Of a DNA stretch of 11,821 nucleotides, positions 1 through 9,592 are shown in pieces. Below the pieces are notes generated by a model. It made no database searches. It saw nothing but the letters and a program-made list of their open reading frames with translations, and had not been told where the DNA came from. The first letter of the stretch is position 1. Every line of letters starts with the position of its first letter. Position numbers and translations under genes: made by a program. The stretch is from Chloromonas sp. AAM2 (lineage: Eukaryota > Chlorophyta > Chlorophyceae > Chlamydomonadales > Chlamydomonadaceae), in assembly GCA_004335635.1 (NCBI GenBank), contig QAXH01004656.1, forward strand, positions 3,116 through 14,936. Reading direction: 5' to 3'.

Positions 1-27
1 ACACACACACACACACACACACACACA
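1..27. repeat. (CA)n microsatellite
   Basis: The window opens with an uninterrupted AC dinucleotide run of about 27 bases that probably continues beyond the left edge. No coding role is visible. Confidence 0.95.
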
Positions 28-72
28 TGCAGCCCGCACACACAGTCCGCCACTGTCTTTGCAATTGCGTCA

Positions 73-100
73 GAAATAGCCTGGCCCAGATGCAATGAAA
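73..100 (+). repeat. Imperfect dispersed repeat, copy 1
   Basis: This 28-base stretch contains CCCAGATGCA flanked by AGCCTG and ATGAAA. It matches 452-479 with about three differences over 28 bases. The copies are in the same orientation, 379 bases apart. No family is recognised. Confidence 0.6.
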
Positions 101-451
101 TACAGGGACGCAGGGACACACACGCTCAGCCCACATGCACTGTCCAGCGCAGTGACTGCACCCGGTGACACACTGGCATCAGAAGGAGGCGCACAAGGCA
201 CATGCTTCTGACGTGAGCAGGATGAATGGAAAAGGCTAAACACATCTAATCTGGCCAACATTAATCGTCAGGAAGCGAGGGTTATTCTCAGAAACAGCCT
301 ATTCCAACGCTATTCCAATGCAGTGTAAATAGTTTGCAACATATATGAAAGGGCTGTCTTATCTGACTTCCAGTGATGTGCACGCATGCAGTTCAGGCAC
401 GTGCTGCCCAGCCCAGTCCTTGTGTGTGGAGCCACACTGATCTCTAGCCAT

Positions 452-479
452 GAAACAGCCTAGCCCAGATGCATTGAAA
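452..479 (+). repeat. Imperfect dispersed repeat, copy 2
   Basis: This is the second copy of the element at 73-100. It shares the CCCAGATGCA core and the flanking GAAA, AGCCT and TGAAA words. It lies in DNA without a supported gene. Confidence 0.6.
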
Positions 480-743
480 CGAGTTCAAGGCTTGCGTAGT
501 GTGCAAAAAAAAAGTAAATGCTTTACGACCTGACAAGCCACTTGGTTAGCAGCCACGTAGTTAGGATGGCAACATAGACTTTGATCTGTGTGTGTGCACA
601 TCTCCGTAAACGGAGGGTTGTGCTGCGCAAACGCCTATTGGCACGACCATGGGTAGGTTTGATTCAGTCTGACTGGCCTGCACAGAATGTAAGGCAAACC
701 CAGACAGGTGCAATCACCTGTCCCATGCCACAATGCACTTGAC

Positions 744-852
744 TCACTCTGCACCCGCACACACAAGCCTGCGCTGTTGGCAGTCACAACCGTTGTGGGT
801 GCTGGTTGGGTGGGGCGGAGGGTGGGGCGATAGTGCAGTGCTCTCACGGTTC
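744..852 (-). other. Weak candidate terminal exon of the unrecognised minus-strand gene
   Basis: On the minus strand an AG acceptor at 854-853 precedes an open stretch from 852 to a TGA at 746-744. It takes the preceding exon (ending at 1314 in phase 2) without breaking frame. The encoded tail would be about 35 residues, rich in Pro, His and Cys. The composition is not convincing, and a phase match alone has about a one in three chance of being accidental. It is offered only as the best local candidate for the gene's 3' end. Confidence 0.15.
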
Positions 853-1313
853 CTGCACCCATGCAACAACAAGCTAGTGGCTTACGAAATGCTTGCAAAA
901 CGCTGCAAGCGTCCACATGCAGTTACTCTCATGCATTCACGACCACTCGCATGCAGCACCAAGCCACCGGCCCAGAGCTACAAAACATGCAAAACGCTGG
1001 TGCCCTGTGCACCAATTAGCTGCACCAGGAGACACAGAGCAACACAGCAGGCGACCCAAGACAGGCCACCACCTTCATGCATACACAGCCACACACATAA
1101 AGCGGAAGGAGGCAGGCAGGCCTGTGCATTGTGTACCAGTCGCACACAGCAATGAGCTACTGGCTCATAGTCATAGCTATGGAACTTGCAGAACACTTGC
1201 AAATGCATGGCTGGGTCAGTCCCTCGAGGGGCAGCAAATCAACACATAAGGCGGCTTAAGGCAGGCCTGTGCAATTTGCCATGGCGCTTGCCCCCATGCC
1301 CTCACGGCCTCAC

Positions 1314-3232
1314 CGTTCGTAGAGCGTGTGCACGTACACAAAGGGCGGCCAGGCCTCCGCCAGATGCAGGCCCGCGGCCAGTGACACGCGCGGCTGGCCC
1401 TCCGCGGACACCGGCAGACCACCCGCGCTACAGGGGTAAGCCTGGGACCGCACAGAGACACAGACACAAGGCAACACGTGTCACATTCACGGCCGGCTTG
1501 CAAAACAGGTGTCGTCTCCACGGATGGCTTGCAAGAACCATAGACTGGGCCGGTCTTCCTTGTAACCGGGCCACCTTTGATGCCTTATGCCTTTGCCTTG
1601 CATGCCTTACCCAATCCCACACAATCCCACACAACCCTGCAATCCCTCGGCAAATCAAATTGTAGGTATCGTAGGTAAAAACAGAATCAGCATCCCTGGT
1701 CCAGCCCATGCATTCCATGAACAGACTTTGAAGACTGCCGGTGGCGCTTGCCTTGGCTGTGAGGGTCCAGTTTACCCTGCTGCCGGCACTCCGCTGCTTG
1801 AGTGCCTTCATCGCCTCCGCCACCCGCGCCACCACCCGTGCACTGTCCTCCCGGTGGGCCTGCTTCCGCCGCTCCTCCAGCTGCGCTGCACGCTCCTGCG
1901 GGCTGTCCGCGCCCGCCCCCGCCCCAGCTGCACCCATGCCCGCGGCGGCCAGGTTGCCGCGACGCATGCCCAACATGCGCGGGGACGTGTGGGCAGGGTC
2001 AGGCTCCTCCTGCTCCTGCTGCTGCTGCTGCTGCTGCGGCTGCTGTGAGCTGGGCTGGGGCTGGGGTGTGCGGCAGGCAGTGCTTGTGTCTGAGCCGGTA
2101 CGGGACGGCCGCTTATCTGCCTGTACCAGTGCATGTGGGAAAGAGCATTTCGGTGCGCATGCATGCACATGCATCAAAGGTGAAGGTGCGTGTCCGTGTG
2201 GGGGAGTGCATGCACATGCGTGTGACTTGGGACCAGATTGCTTGGATGTGCACACAGACCTGTGTGTTAGTCCAGGGTTGTTCATCGACTGGCACTAGCG
2301 GCATGTCAGCCCGGAACCGCGCCAGGCATGCGTCTACACATGGCAGATCACCGCCACGAAAGGGCACTGCATGCGGAGGACGACGTGCAGACACCTGGGT
2401 GGCAGAAAGCCTTGCTGCATCCGCTGTTGCACATGGGTGCCATAACATGACATCAAAGCACCAGACGACAACTCCAACCAGCACTGCTGCATGTGTACGT
2501 GAGCACATTATGTTGGGAAGACGCCTGGCGCCACGTTTGTACAGGTAGTCCACAGTCACTCTGGAGCATGGTAAGTGCTCAATACAGACACGACGCAGTG
2601 TGTTCCGCTGATGTATGTCTGATGTTGACGGTCCCCAGCCTCTCACCGAACCATGCCAGGAAGACCTCCTCTGTGGGTTCCTCCTTGGATGCGTCAATGT
2701 AAGGCAGGCAAGTGGGCACCATGAGCAGCTGCGGCCAACCACACGCATGGAGTGCGCATGTGGGTGCATGGTGGGTGTGGAAATAAGCACGCCTGGTGGG
2801 AATCATGCATGGTTGGATGCACTGTGAACCATGTTCTTAGAGCAGAGCTAACGATACACAATGAAGCGGCAGTTCGTGGCAGTGCTGATGGCTGCCGGGA
2901 AGTTCTACTTGTTGATACAAGGCATGATGCATGAGGCCATGAGAGGCCCAGCTCACCTGCAAGTTGTCCTGAGATGCGCCACCACAAACAGCCATCAGCA
3001 AGAACGTCTTGCGCCTGGTGAGATAATGCCACAGTTCCAGGAAAGGGCCATGGTGTAGGCTGGATACTCCTCGCCAGAGAACCATGTGGGGTGCCTGCTG
3101 CATCTCAGGCCTTGACAAAAAGGCTCCTGAGGAAGCTGGGCCATCCAGCCCTTCAGCCACCTCGACATAGCGCAAGCGGCCACTGCCAAAGGCTGTTGTC
3201 TCTGAGAGCGCAGGCACAGCCAGTGCATAATT
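1314..3232 (-). CDS. Unrecognised multi-exon protein with Gln-rich linker (partial model)
   Basis: I do not recognise the family. Five minus-strand exons join in frame: 3232-2957, 2728-2647, 2366-2260, 2120-1776 and 1441-1314. All have GT donors and AG acceptors with phases 0/0, 1/1, 0/0 and 0/0. They encode about 312 residues. The first exon holds a globular, probably beta/helix segment (for example RLRYVEVAEGLDG and RRKTFLLMAVCGG). It continues into LLMVPTCLPYIDASKEEP, then RGGDLPCVDACLARFRADMP. The fourth exon starts with a Ser/Thr/Pro-Gln linker containing seven consecutive Gln and an acidic EQEEPD. A Gly/Ala-rich stretch and a charged probable helix (AAQLEERRKQAHREDSARV) follow. The last exon reads VSLAAGLHLAEAWPPFVYVH. 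Both ends are uncertain: the first acceptor could instead lie at 3183, and exon 4 could run on to a GTAAGG donor next to 1611. Antisense frames are also open here but show no splice chain. Confidence 0.5.
2016..2036. repeat. (CTG)7 / (CAG)7 triplet repeat encoding poly-Gln
   Basis: Seven perfect CTG units on the plus strand are read on the minus strand as seven CAG glutamine codons within the Gln/Glu-rich linker of the unrecognised protein. Near-repeat codons flank it on both sides. A triplet repeat keeps the frame when it changes length, which is consistent with a coding location. Confidence 0.85.
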
Positions 3233-3604
3233 CTGAAGGTCTGGGTGTATGCCATTGGGCTAGGGCTGCGTCTTGCCCGCTCATGCCAACATCAAAAAGA
3301 CGAAGCACAAAAAACACTCGCTCGCTATTTAGCAGGTTTTGCATTGGTCCCAGTGCCATTCTTGGAAATTGGCCCAGAACTGGCAAACATCTGTTTTTTG
3401 GAACATATGGGCGCTGGGTTGTCTTCGAGCATGAACGCATGCATGGGTGCATGGAAGGCATGCACATGGAAGACATGCATAACGTGCCGTGCAGGAAAAG
3501 CAGTGGATCAGTCAAGCACAGAGTGTTGACAGCGGGGAGCGGTGCACAGATACTGCCTGCGTGCCACCGGGCAAGACTGGCTAGGGTTAGTGACAGGTGC
3601 TCAC

Positions 3605-3699
3605 TTGGTGGAGGCGGGAGAGATGCCCAATCTTGGCCATCTAGCGACGTCTTGCCTTGCACTGATAGACCCGCATAGCATCGCCGCTTGTTCGTACAT
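3605..3699 (-). CDS. Possible first coding exon of the unrecognised minus-strand gene
   Basis: An ATG at 3699-3697 on the minus strand opens a 31-codon stretch that starts MYEQAAMLCGSISARQ and ends at a strong GTGAGC donor (GT at 3604-3603). It ends in phase 2. It would splice in frame to an internal acceptor at 3183, where the next exon begins in the middle of TTTGGCAGTGGC, but not to the acceptor at 3233. A different frame of the same stretch is also open to the same donor. This is therefore a candidate start, not an established one. Confidence 0.25.
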
Positions 3700-3884
3700 C
3701 TTGTCAACTGAGGATTTCCTCGCGGATTGTTGTTTTCAATGTCATGAAACACGACACAGAAAGTATTCCATCTTTCCATCTGTATACATTTCAATTTACC
3801 ATCTGCATCGAAACTACCGCCTATGTTGGCGTCTGCATTTTGGACTGTTCAACTAGCCGGTGTTTGGACTCCGGCCGGTTTATG

Positions 3885-3889
3885 TTACA
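3885..3889 (-). terminator. Second candidate TGTAA polyadenylation signal for MTHFR
   Basis: This is another minus-strand TGTAA, about 470 bases beyond the MTHFR stop. Either this or the copy at 3931-3935 could be used; the sequence does not decide between them. Confidence 0.3.
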
Positions 3890-3930
3890 AACACACCCTG
3901 GATGGCTGCCATCAGCAAAACATCTGTTGT

Positions 3931-3935
3931 TTACA
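3931..3935 (-). terminator. Candidate TGTAA polyadenylation signal for MTHFR
   Basis: TTACA on the plus strand is TGTAA on the minus strand, the usual polyadenylation signal of Chlamydomonas and relatives. It lies about 420 bases past the MTHFR stop codon, a common 3' UTR length in these algae. Five bases occur often by chance. Confidence 0.35.
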
Positions 3936-4356
3936 CTGCAGGTCAGGGCCAGCGCCAAAGCTTAACAGGATCCACAGGCGCCACATCCACCTAAACAAAA
4001 GGGTTAGGGTCCTTAGTCACTAACAATTGCACACTAGTTTCCAAGATCAGCTCGCTCATCGTGTCAAGGCTCCTGTCCGAGTGCACAAGCTTCAGGCAAC
4101 AATGGGCAAATGAACAGCTCCCACTAGGGCCAGCTGTATGCCACCATCAAAACTATCACTCAGGCCTGCTGGCACAAGCACCACGCAGAGGACAAGCACA
4201 AGGCAACACTCGAGAATACGTTATTAGCACAATGTCCCAGAACTGGCAACTTTTTTTTCTGCGCTCCGGTAATGTGCAGCTGGCCTTGGACGCCAGGCAG
4301 GTTTGAATTGTTAGTCTGGGATCACGCCTCTTGTGGTAGGTTCAGTTGCATGCGCT

Positions 4357-7300
4357 TCATGCGAGGCTCTTGAAAACGTCGCCCTCTTGGTAGTCATTCT
4401 CCACAACTGCGACCAAGTACCTGCACGGGACAGCAAATGCGAAACGTTGACAACCCAGAAAGAATTGCTGATTCCTGCGTGCAATGTCCAGTTCCCAAGC
4501 GGCTCCTCTCCGGCCCAAGTCCGAGCCACAACCAAACTCCTGTGCCTCAGGCAACGTGGATTGCTCTCTAGCCTTCCGTGTACTGTGTACTCGTCAAACA
4601 CCACACACGCTGTGTCCCTGCCCCCTCTGCTTCACACACCATGTGGCTGCCACGTCCTTGAGCAGTGCCCTGGAGGCCGACCCCTCCTCGTAGCACGCGG
4701 CCCACTCGCTGGTCCACAGCGCAAAGGCCTCCTCGCGCCATGCAGTGAAGCTGAGAGCGTCCACGATGTTGGGCTGAACCACCTCTTTGCCTGCACACAG
4801 CAGCGGCCCATGCGCAGTAAGGCAGTGCCAGAGCACAGCCTGATTACTCCTGCCTGATTTGTCGACTAACACACAAGGATCAGGGAGTCACGTTGTCATT
4901 TGCCGTGGCTCGACTGTGCCAGGATTGCCGCTGCTTCTCCCAGGCATTCCCCTCCCTCCTAGGCTAAACACGCACGGGACAAGGGAGTCTACTCCATGGT
5001 ATCAGCCCCTTGTCCACACCGTGTCAGGGAGACTGTACAGCAGGACACCGCATTCATTCCTATTTCGTGCACTCACTCCCTTGCCGTTACTTACCAGGGA
5101 ACACACCCCAAGTGACTGCGTTGGCAGAGCCCTCAGGGAGGTTGGTCAAGACTACACCAGTGGCCGTGCTGGCGATGTAAGACAAGCTGGCACTCGCCTG
5201 AGGAGAAAGCAGCACAAGAAAGCAGGGCGGACGCATTGAGTGCAGCCTGAGAAGCACAGCTCAGTCGGTGCTCACCAGCACCGGAATTCTACCACAACCA
5301 GTCCACAGTGTGATGGCTGCCAGAGGCACTAGTTGAGCACTAATCCAGATACAAGCCATGCCACTGTTGGGCCGCCGGCGACAGGACTCTGCTAACTCAC
5401 TTGCAACTTTGTGTACAGTGCCTCCCACGCCGGGGGGGACACAAAGAACTCCACGTAGCCCTTGGCGTACACAAACCTGCACAATGAGACACGAGGCAGA
5501 AAACATGGCAATGTAGCTCTAGACTCAGACTGCTACAAGAGGCCAGATGATGGATTGCCATGGAAAAACGAACAGAGTCTACACGAACTGTCCATGCTGG
5601 GCTGCTTCTCTCAAACCCATGCATGCTCCTTCTTGCTTCCCGCTCAACATGCGCCGTCCACTTCCTGACCTGCTGTCCTGCTTTGCCCACCTCACCAATT
5701 CTCCCCTCTTACCCTCCCTTGTCGCCCCATCCCAGCTGTTTGTCGGTGCTCTTTGCCCCGTTGACCGGTGCCTGTACGTTGATGGGCAGGCACCCAGCGC
5801 TGGCCAGGGCGGCTAGCTGGGCAAACAGTGGGCCCACGGGCTCCTTGCGCTCCGCCTCGTGCCTGCGGGGCACCAGCGCCGCAGTGCTTGGGTTGAGCTG
5901 GCAAAGCGATTGCAGATGTCCACATGGTTGTGCCATACATCAAGACCTTGTCACTTCGGTCCTGGCCTGCCCCAGTCATCACTCGGGCCACAAGCACTAC
6001 CACCACTGCCTGCCTAGCAGAAGAGCAGCACAGCTTCTCCAGATCAATGTCATAATTCGCCAGACAGAAACAGCAGCTCAGTTTGCAGCCAACACCACAC
6101 AAATAGGCCAGTGCTGACTCCTGTCCCCCAGTGTGTGCCACCCTCATTTCTCAGCCTCACCATGGCAGCAGCGCCGTTTCCCCCTTGTAGTAGCGCTCAA
6201 AGCAGCGCTGCACGTCCGCCACGCCCGCCAGCTCCCCGCCCCATGCCTCCAGCGCCCGTGCCTTGCGTGCGTCCGTCCCGCTGTGGCGCCGCAGGTAGGT
6301 GGGGTCAGACACCGCGCCAAACGTCTGGCCGCCCCCGCTCCACCTGCCAACGAGGGAAGGACACAGCAAAACACATTTAAAGCCAGCCTGCATAACAGGC
6401 CTTGTCGCCCCTGTCTGACATGACCCACTGCACTGCACGAAAACAAAAGCAAGCATTGTCCTGCCCGGAAGCTTGTAACCAGGTGACAGCTTTGCATGGC
6501 CCTGCAGGGTCTGGTTGAGGATTTCTATCCGTCTCGCTGCTCTGGCCCACCTGTTTGTAGGCCAGTACGGCCAGTGCTGTGTGCGCAGCATGTATGTCCT
6601 GGGCCGGTGCTGCCAGAAGATGGGCCGCACGCCCTCGCCCGCGCGCCGCGTGCCCGCAGGTACCAAGGACCAGGGCAAGGGCCGGGGAACCTGAGTGCAC
6701 AAGCATCATGCACGTGCAGGGTGGGCAAGGCACCAGTTATCCAGCACCAGTGCAATCGAAAGATCCGATCTGGCGGCACATCTAGTCATGTGTACGTCGA
6801 AATCAAGATCATTCAAGCGCTTCCCTGGGCAGTCGCGGACAGAGCCGTCTGTCTGGGTTGCACGCTCCCAATTCAAATACCACACCATCGGCCGCTCATG
6901 CCAAAGTGGGCCAGCATGTGCGCATGCCTCACATGAGCATGTTGGCCAGCCTGTAGATTCCACTCAGTTGCTCTAAACTTGCACAATTCCTGGCCCTGAC
7001 CCTGAAATGTTGACCTGTACCCCAGTGCTCCCACCTGTGACTGGTCGATGATGCCCATGCGTGTGAGGATAGCCAGCACAGTCCTGTCCAGGTTGAGGCT
7101 GTACATGTGGATGCCGGGCACGCCGCAGTCCAGCAGGCGCCGGCACATCTGGGCGCCCAACTCTACGCCATAGTTCTGTGGGATAGCAACAGGTAGCAAG
7201 GTAAGAGCGTGGGCAGCGTGGGCCACGGAACACAAGGCACAGAGCGGCGAGGACAGCATCTGACAAAGCAGAGCACAACAATATCTGCCATGGAACGGTC

Positions 7301-9295
7301 CTGCCCCTGCTTGTGCCATGCTCCACCAACCGTGCTAATCAGAGCCTAAACCTTTCCTATCCAGGCAAAAACTTTTCCTACCGCTCCACAATACGCTCTG
7401 TGCCGTACCAAACTCACTGCCAGCTTGACCCAGAAGTCTAAACCACAGCCCAAAACCGCTCCTTTGAGAAGCACACACACTGAAGCCTCCTGTTCATTGG
7501 CCAATCAGTCTGGTACCACGTGGGCTCGGTCCCACCTTGATTGCCTCCTCGTTGTCCTTGTTTGCCTCGACCACATCCAGGATCTCCTTAGGCACCTTGG
7601 TCTTACAGAACCCGGTCATGCGCTGAAAACCACCATACGTCATGATGGGCATGATGCCTGCGACGCACACATGCACAGTGGAACCTGACTCTCTGTGGCA
7701 TGGCCTGGGCAACCTTGTGCATGCCACAATGCTGTGCCTTTGGCTTGGGCTGTTGTAAACGGCAGGGTGGGGGTTTTGTGACTGCTCCTGGCATATTGAG
7801 CCTTTGACTGTGACCCCTATTGCCCGTGCTGTAATCCTCAGACAAAGCAGCGCTTCAGCATGTGTGGCTGCCTGGTCCGCGCACCTGGGATGATGGGTGC
7901 TGTGATGCCAATGGACTTGCAGTCCTTGACGAACTTGATGAAAATGTCAACGTCGTAAAAGAGCTGGGTGATGATCATCTCACCGCCCGCGTCAATCTGA
8001 ACGCAACGCAAAAGAACGCACATGGCGTGTGAACAGCCAGTCGGCTTGATTCACTGTATAGCGCTCACCTGGGCCAGACATTGCAGGCACGTGTACAACT
8101 CTACTGGCATACAGAAAGCCCGCAACCGACCTGAGCATGCACGTCCCAGTTTACTTGGGCAGTTCGACTGGTTTGAGCAGAGTAACCCCAAGTCTCGGTC
8201 AAGCAATTGTTGTACTTTTGTCCCCATATCCCAGCGTTGAGCAAGCCCTTTAACTTGCACCCCACCTTAGCCTTGAGATACTCTAAGTTTTCCCAGTAGT
8301 TCTTCTCCATCTGCTCTGCGTCATCCACAATGGTGTCCGGGTGAGCCTCCGGGTAACCCGCCACACAGATGCCAAAGTAGTCACCATGCGTCTGGCGAAT
8401 GTACTTCACAAGGTCCAGGGCGCATGAAAAACCACCTTCAACCACCTCGAACTTCTCCTGGCCCTTGGGTGGGTCGCCACGGAGGGCAAGAATGTTTTGA
8501 ATGCCTGCCTCGCGGACCTGCGCCAGAAGGTCATCAGAGCATCAGCAAGCTGTCCATGATTCAGGCCGCACACACATGATTGAGCCGGTCACATAGCCCC
8601 ACTACACCAGCCACACGGGATGGGGCCCAACACTTGCATATGATACACAATCATGGCTTGCAACGGGCATGCAGGGAGCTTAGAAAAGCTATGGTGCCAT
8701 GTTGCATCACAGTGCCAATGGACGTGGCCCCTATCTTCTTTGCCTGGTCCCTATGTCCGTGGGACCGTCGGGTTGGCGGACGGCTGGAGCGTCTGAACTG
8801 CAGTTGTCGCTTACCTCGGCCAAGGCGGACTCGAGCTTTTCAACTGGCATGTTGGTACACGTCAAATGCATCATTGTCTCCACGCAGATCTGTGTACACA
8901 CATTGCATCGTCGAAGATACGGGGCTGGAGGAACAATCCGAGCAACACCCAACCGAAAAGACAATCGGGAGCTTCGTGCAGGCTGCTGGCGCACCATGTT
9001 TTGCATCTTTTTGGCGATGTTCAGCGTTACGTCCGCGGTGGTGCCGCCGGCGCCCCAGGTGATGTCGCAAAACATTGGGGCAAACGCTACCATCCTCTCG
9101 AGCCTCTCAAACAGGTTCTCCACGCCCTGCAAAGACCACCAAACCCCGAATCGCATCGCCATCCGCATACGACCACGACCATACATCAGGGAGCCAACGA
9201 TGTGTCACCTCTTCTGTGCGCGGAGGAAAGAACTCATAAGAGAAAACTGTCTGCCCTTTGGCAATGGCATCCTTCAGCTTTTCCACAATCTTCAT
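4357..9295 (-). CDS. MTHFR: Methylenetetrahydrofolate reductase, complete, 14 exons
   Basis: The enzyme reduces 5,10-methylenetetrahydrofolate to 5-methyltetrahydrofolate with FAD and NAD(P)H, supplying the methyl group for methionine synthesis. It is probably cytosolic, because the start resembles plant MTHFR with no transit peptide. Exons: 9295-9209, 9126-8995, 8889-8815, 8517-8266, 7996-7885, 7657-7536, 7175-7035, 6690-6551, 6343-6161, 5897-5713, 5476-5401, 5197-5095, 4790-4640, 4420-4357. The product is about 607 residues, against roughly 590-600 in plants. The catalytic barrel (about 1-310) shows [10 protein letters not shown] (Glu21, matching E. coli MetF Glu28), [24 protein letters not shown] (Asp113, matching Asp120), [24 protein letters not shown] and YSLNLDRT. 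The regulatory half shows [46 protein letters not shown] and [16 protein letters not shown]. An in-frame TGA at 9316-9314 supports the ATG. All junctions are phase-compatible except exon 9 to 10, where one short piece is unresolved. Confidence 0.95.
5898..6160 (-). other. MTHFR intron 9 with unresolved splice junction
   Basis: Exon 9 ends CCA TG before a GTGAGG donor (phase 2). Exon 10 resumes the MTHFR reading with CTC AAC CCA after a TTTGCCAG acceptor (phase 0). One extra base modulo three is needed. Possible solutions are a micro-exon in this intron (for example 10 bases after the pyrimidine-rich CTCTTCTGCTAG), an acceptor at CCCAAG inside exon 10 (exon then starting at 5886), or a sequence error. 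The reading on both sides is clearly MTHFR, so the gene itself does not look broken. Confidence 0.6.
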
Positions 9296-9422
9296 TTTTG
9301 GTCGTCTGTCTTGTCAGTAGAATCCTCGGACCATAAGCGTTCGGACACTGTGCTACACGTCAGGCCAACAGGTGTCAGAGGCACATAAGGACGTGTCACG
9401 AGGACATGAATAAAGTGCACAG

Positions 9423-9443
9423 ATCGGTTGCTTGACAACCGAT
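9423..9443. promoter_or_regulatory. Perfect 8-bp dyad, possible factor-binding site
   Basis: ATCGGTTG (9423-9430) and CAACCGAT (9436-9443) are exact reverse complements separated by CTTGA. The site lies near the centre of the divergent promoter, 128 bases from the MTHFR ATG and 150 from the plus-strand ATG. It could bind a dimeric regulator or form a hairpin in a leader transcript. Confidence 0.45.
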
Positions 9444-9453
9444 TGGCGGGATT
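9442..9453 (-). promoter_or_regulatory. Inverted CCAAT / E2F-like element
   Basis: ATTGG at 9442-9446 is CCAAT on the minus strand, oriented toward MTHFR. TTGGCGGGA at 9443-9451 matches the core of E2F-type sites, whose full form continues with AA where this has TT. It overlaps the right arm of the 8-bp dyad. The match is to short motifs only. Confidence 0.3.
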
Positions 9454-9592
9454 GCACCTTGCTTACGCCCGTGTGACGCCCCGACTTTCTCGATCGCTTG
9501 CTATCGCAGTGTACGCTGACTTCCTTTCATCCGCGCAGGGCAAATCGCACAGGGCAGGTCCGAGACCGGGCAACCAGGGTTTGGATTAGAGA

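Larger units (their letters stand above)
28..1313. other. Low-information, repeat-rich region with no supported gene
   Basis: No open frame here shows convincing protein-like composition or a chain of compatible splice sites. The DNA is rich in short CA/TG-containing words such as ACACA, CATGCA and TTGCAAA. A 12-base word (TGCAAAACGCTG) occurs at 894-905 and again at 988-999, and a longer imperfect repeat links 73-100 with 452-479. The segment may hold the 3' end or last introns of the minus-strand gene that begins to its right. One weak candidate terminal exon for that gene is listed at 744-852. Confidence 0.5.
3700..4356. other. Intergenic gap, probably holding the MTHFR 3' UTR
   Basis: No frame in this gap looks like protein. 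It lies downstream of the MTHFR stop codon (TGA at 4359-4357, minus strand) and upstream of the possible start of the next minus-strand gene. It should therefore contain the MTHFR 3' UTR and the promoter of that gene. Two TGTAA words occur on the minus strand within it. Confidence 0.5.
9296..9592. promoter_or_regulatory. Divergent promoter region between MTHFR and the plus-strand gene
   Basis: The two start codons face away from each other, 297 bases apart, so both promoters and both 5' leaders must fit here. No convincing TATA box is seen on either strand. The most structured part is 9423-9453: a perfect 8-bp inverted repeat followed immediately by ATTGGCGGGATT. Sharing of control elements is an inference from the spacing. 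Confidence 0.6.

Noticed and set aside
1611..1775. Read-through extension of the poly-Gln exon to the GTAAGG donor next to 1611
   Set aside because: It stays in frame and cannot be excluded, but the composition turns AT-rich and less protein-like after the GTAAAC donor at 1775-1774. The shorter exon is preferred.
1802..2100. Long plus-strand Pro/Ala-rich open frames opposite the poly-Gln exon
   Set aside because: They are the antisense of a GC-rich exon that takes part in a phase-consistent splice chain on the minus strand. The plus-strand frames are low-complexity Pro/Ala and have no splice partners.
3091..3678. Plus-strand open frame of 195 codons
   Set aside because: It is antisense to the better-supported minus-strand exon at 3232-2957 and crosses presumed intron sequence with low-complexity Met/His-rich content.
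4061..4306. Plus-strand open frame of 81 codons after the MTHFR 3' end
   Set aside because: Mixed composition, no motif, no splice context, and it lies in the likely 3' UTR of the opposite strand.
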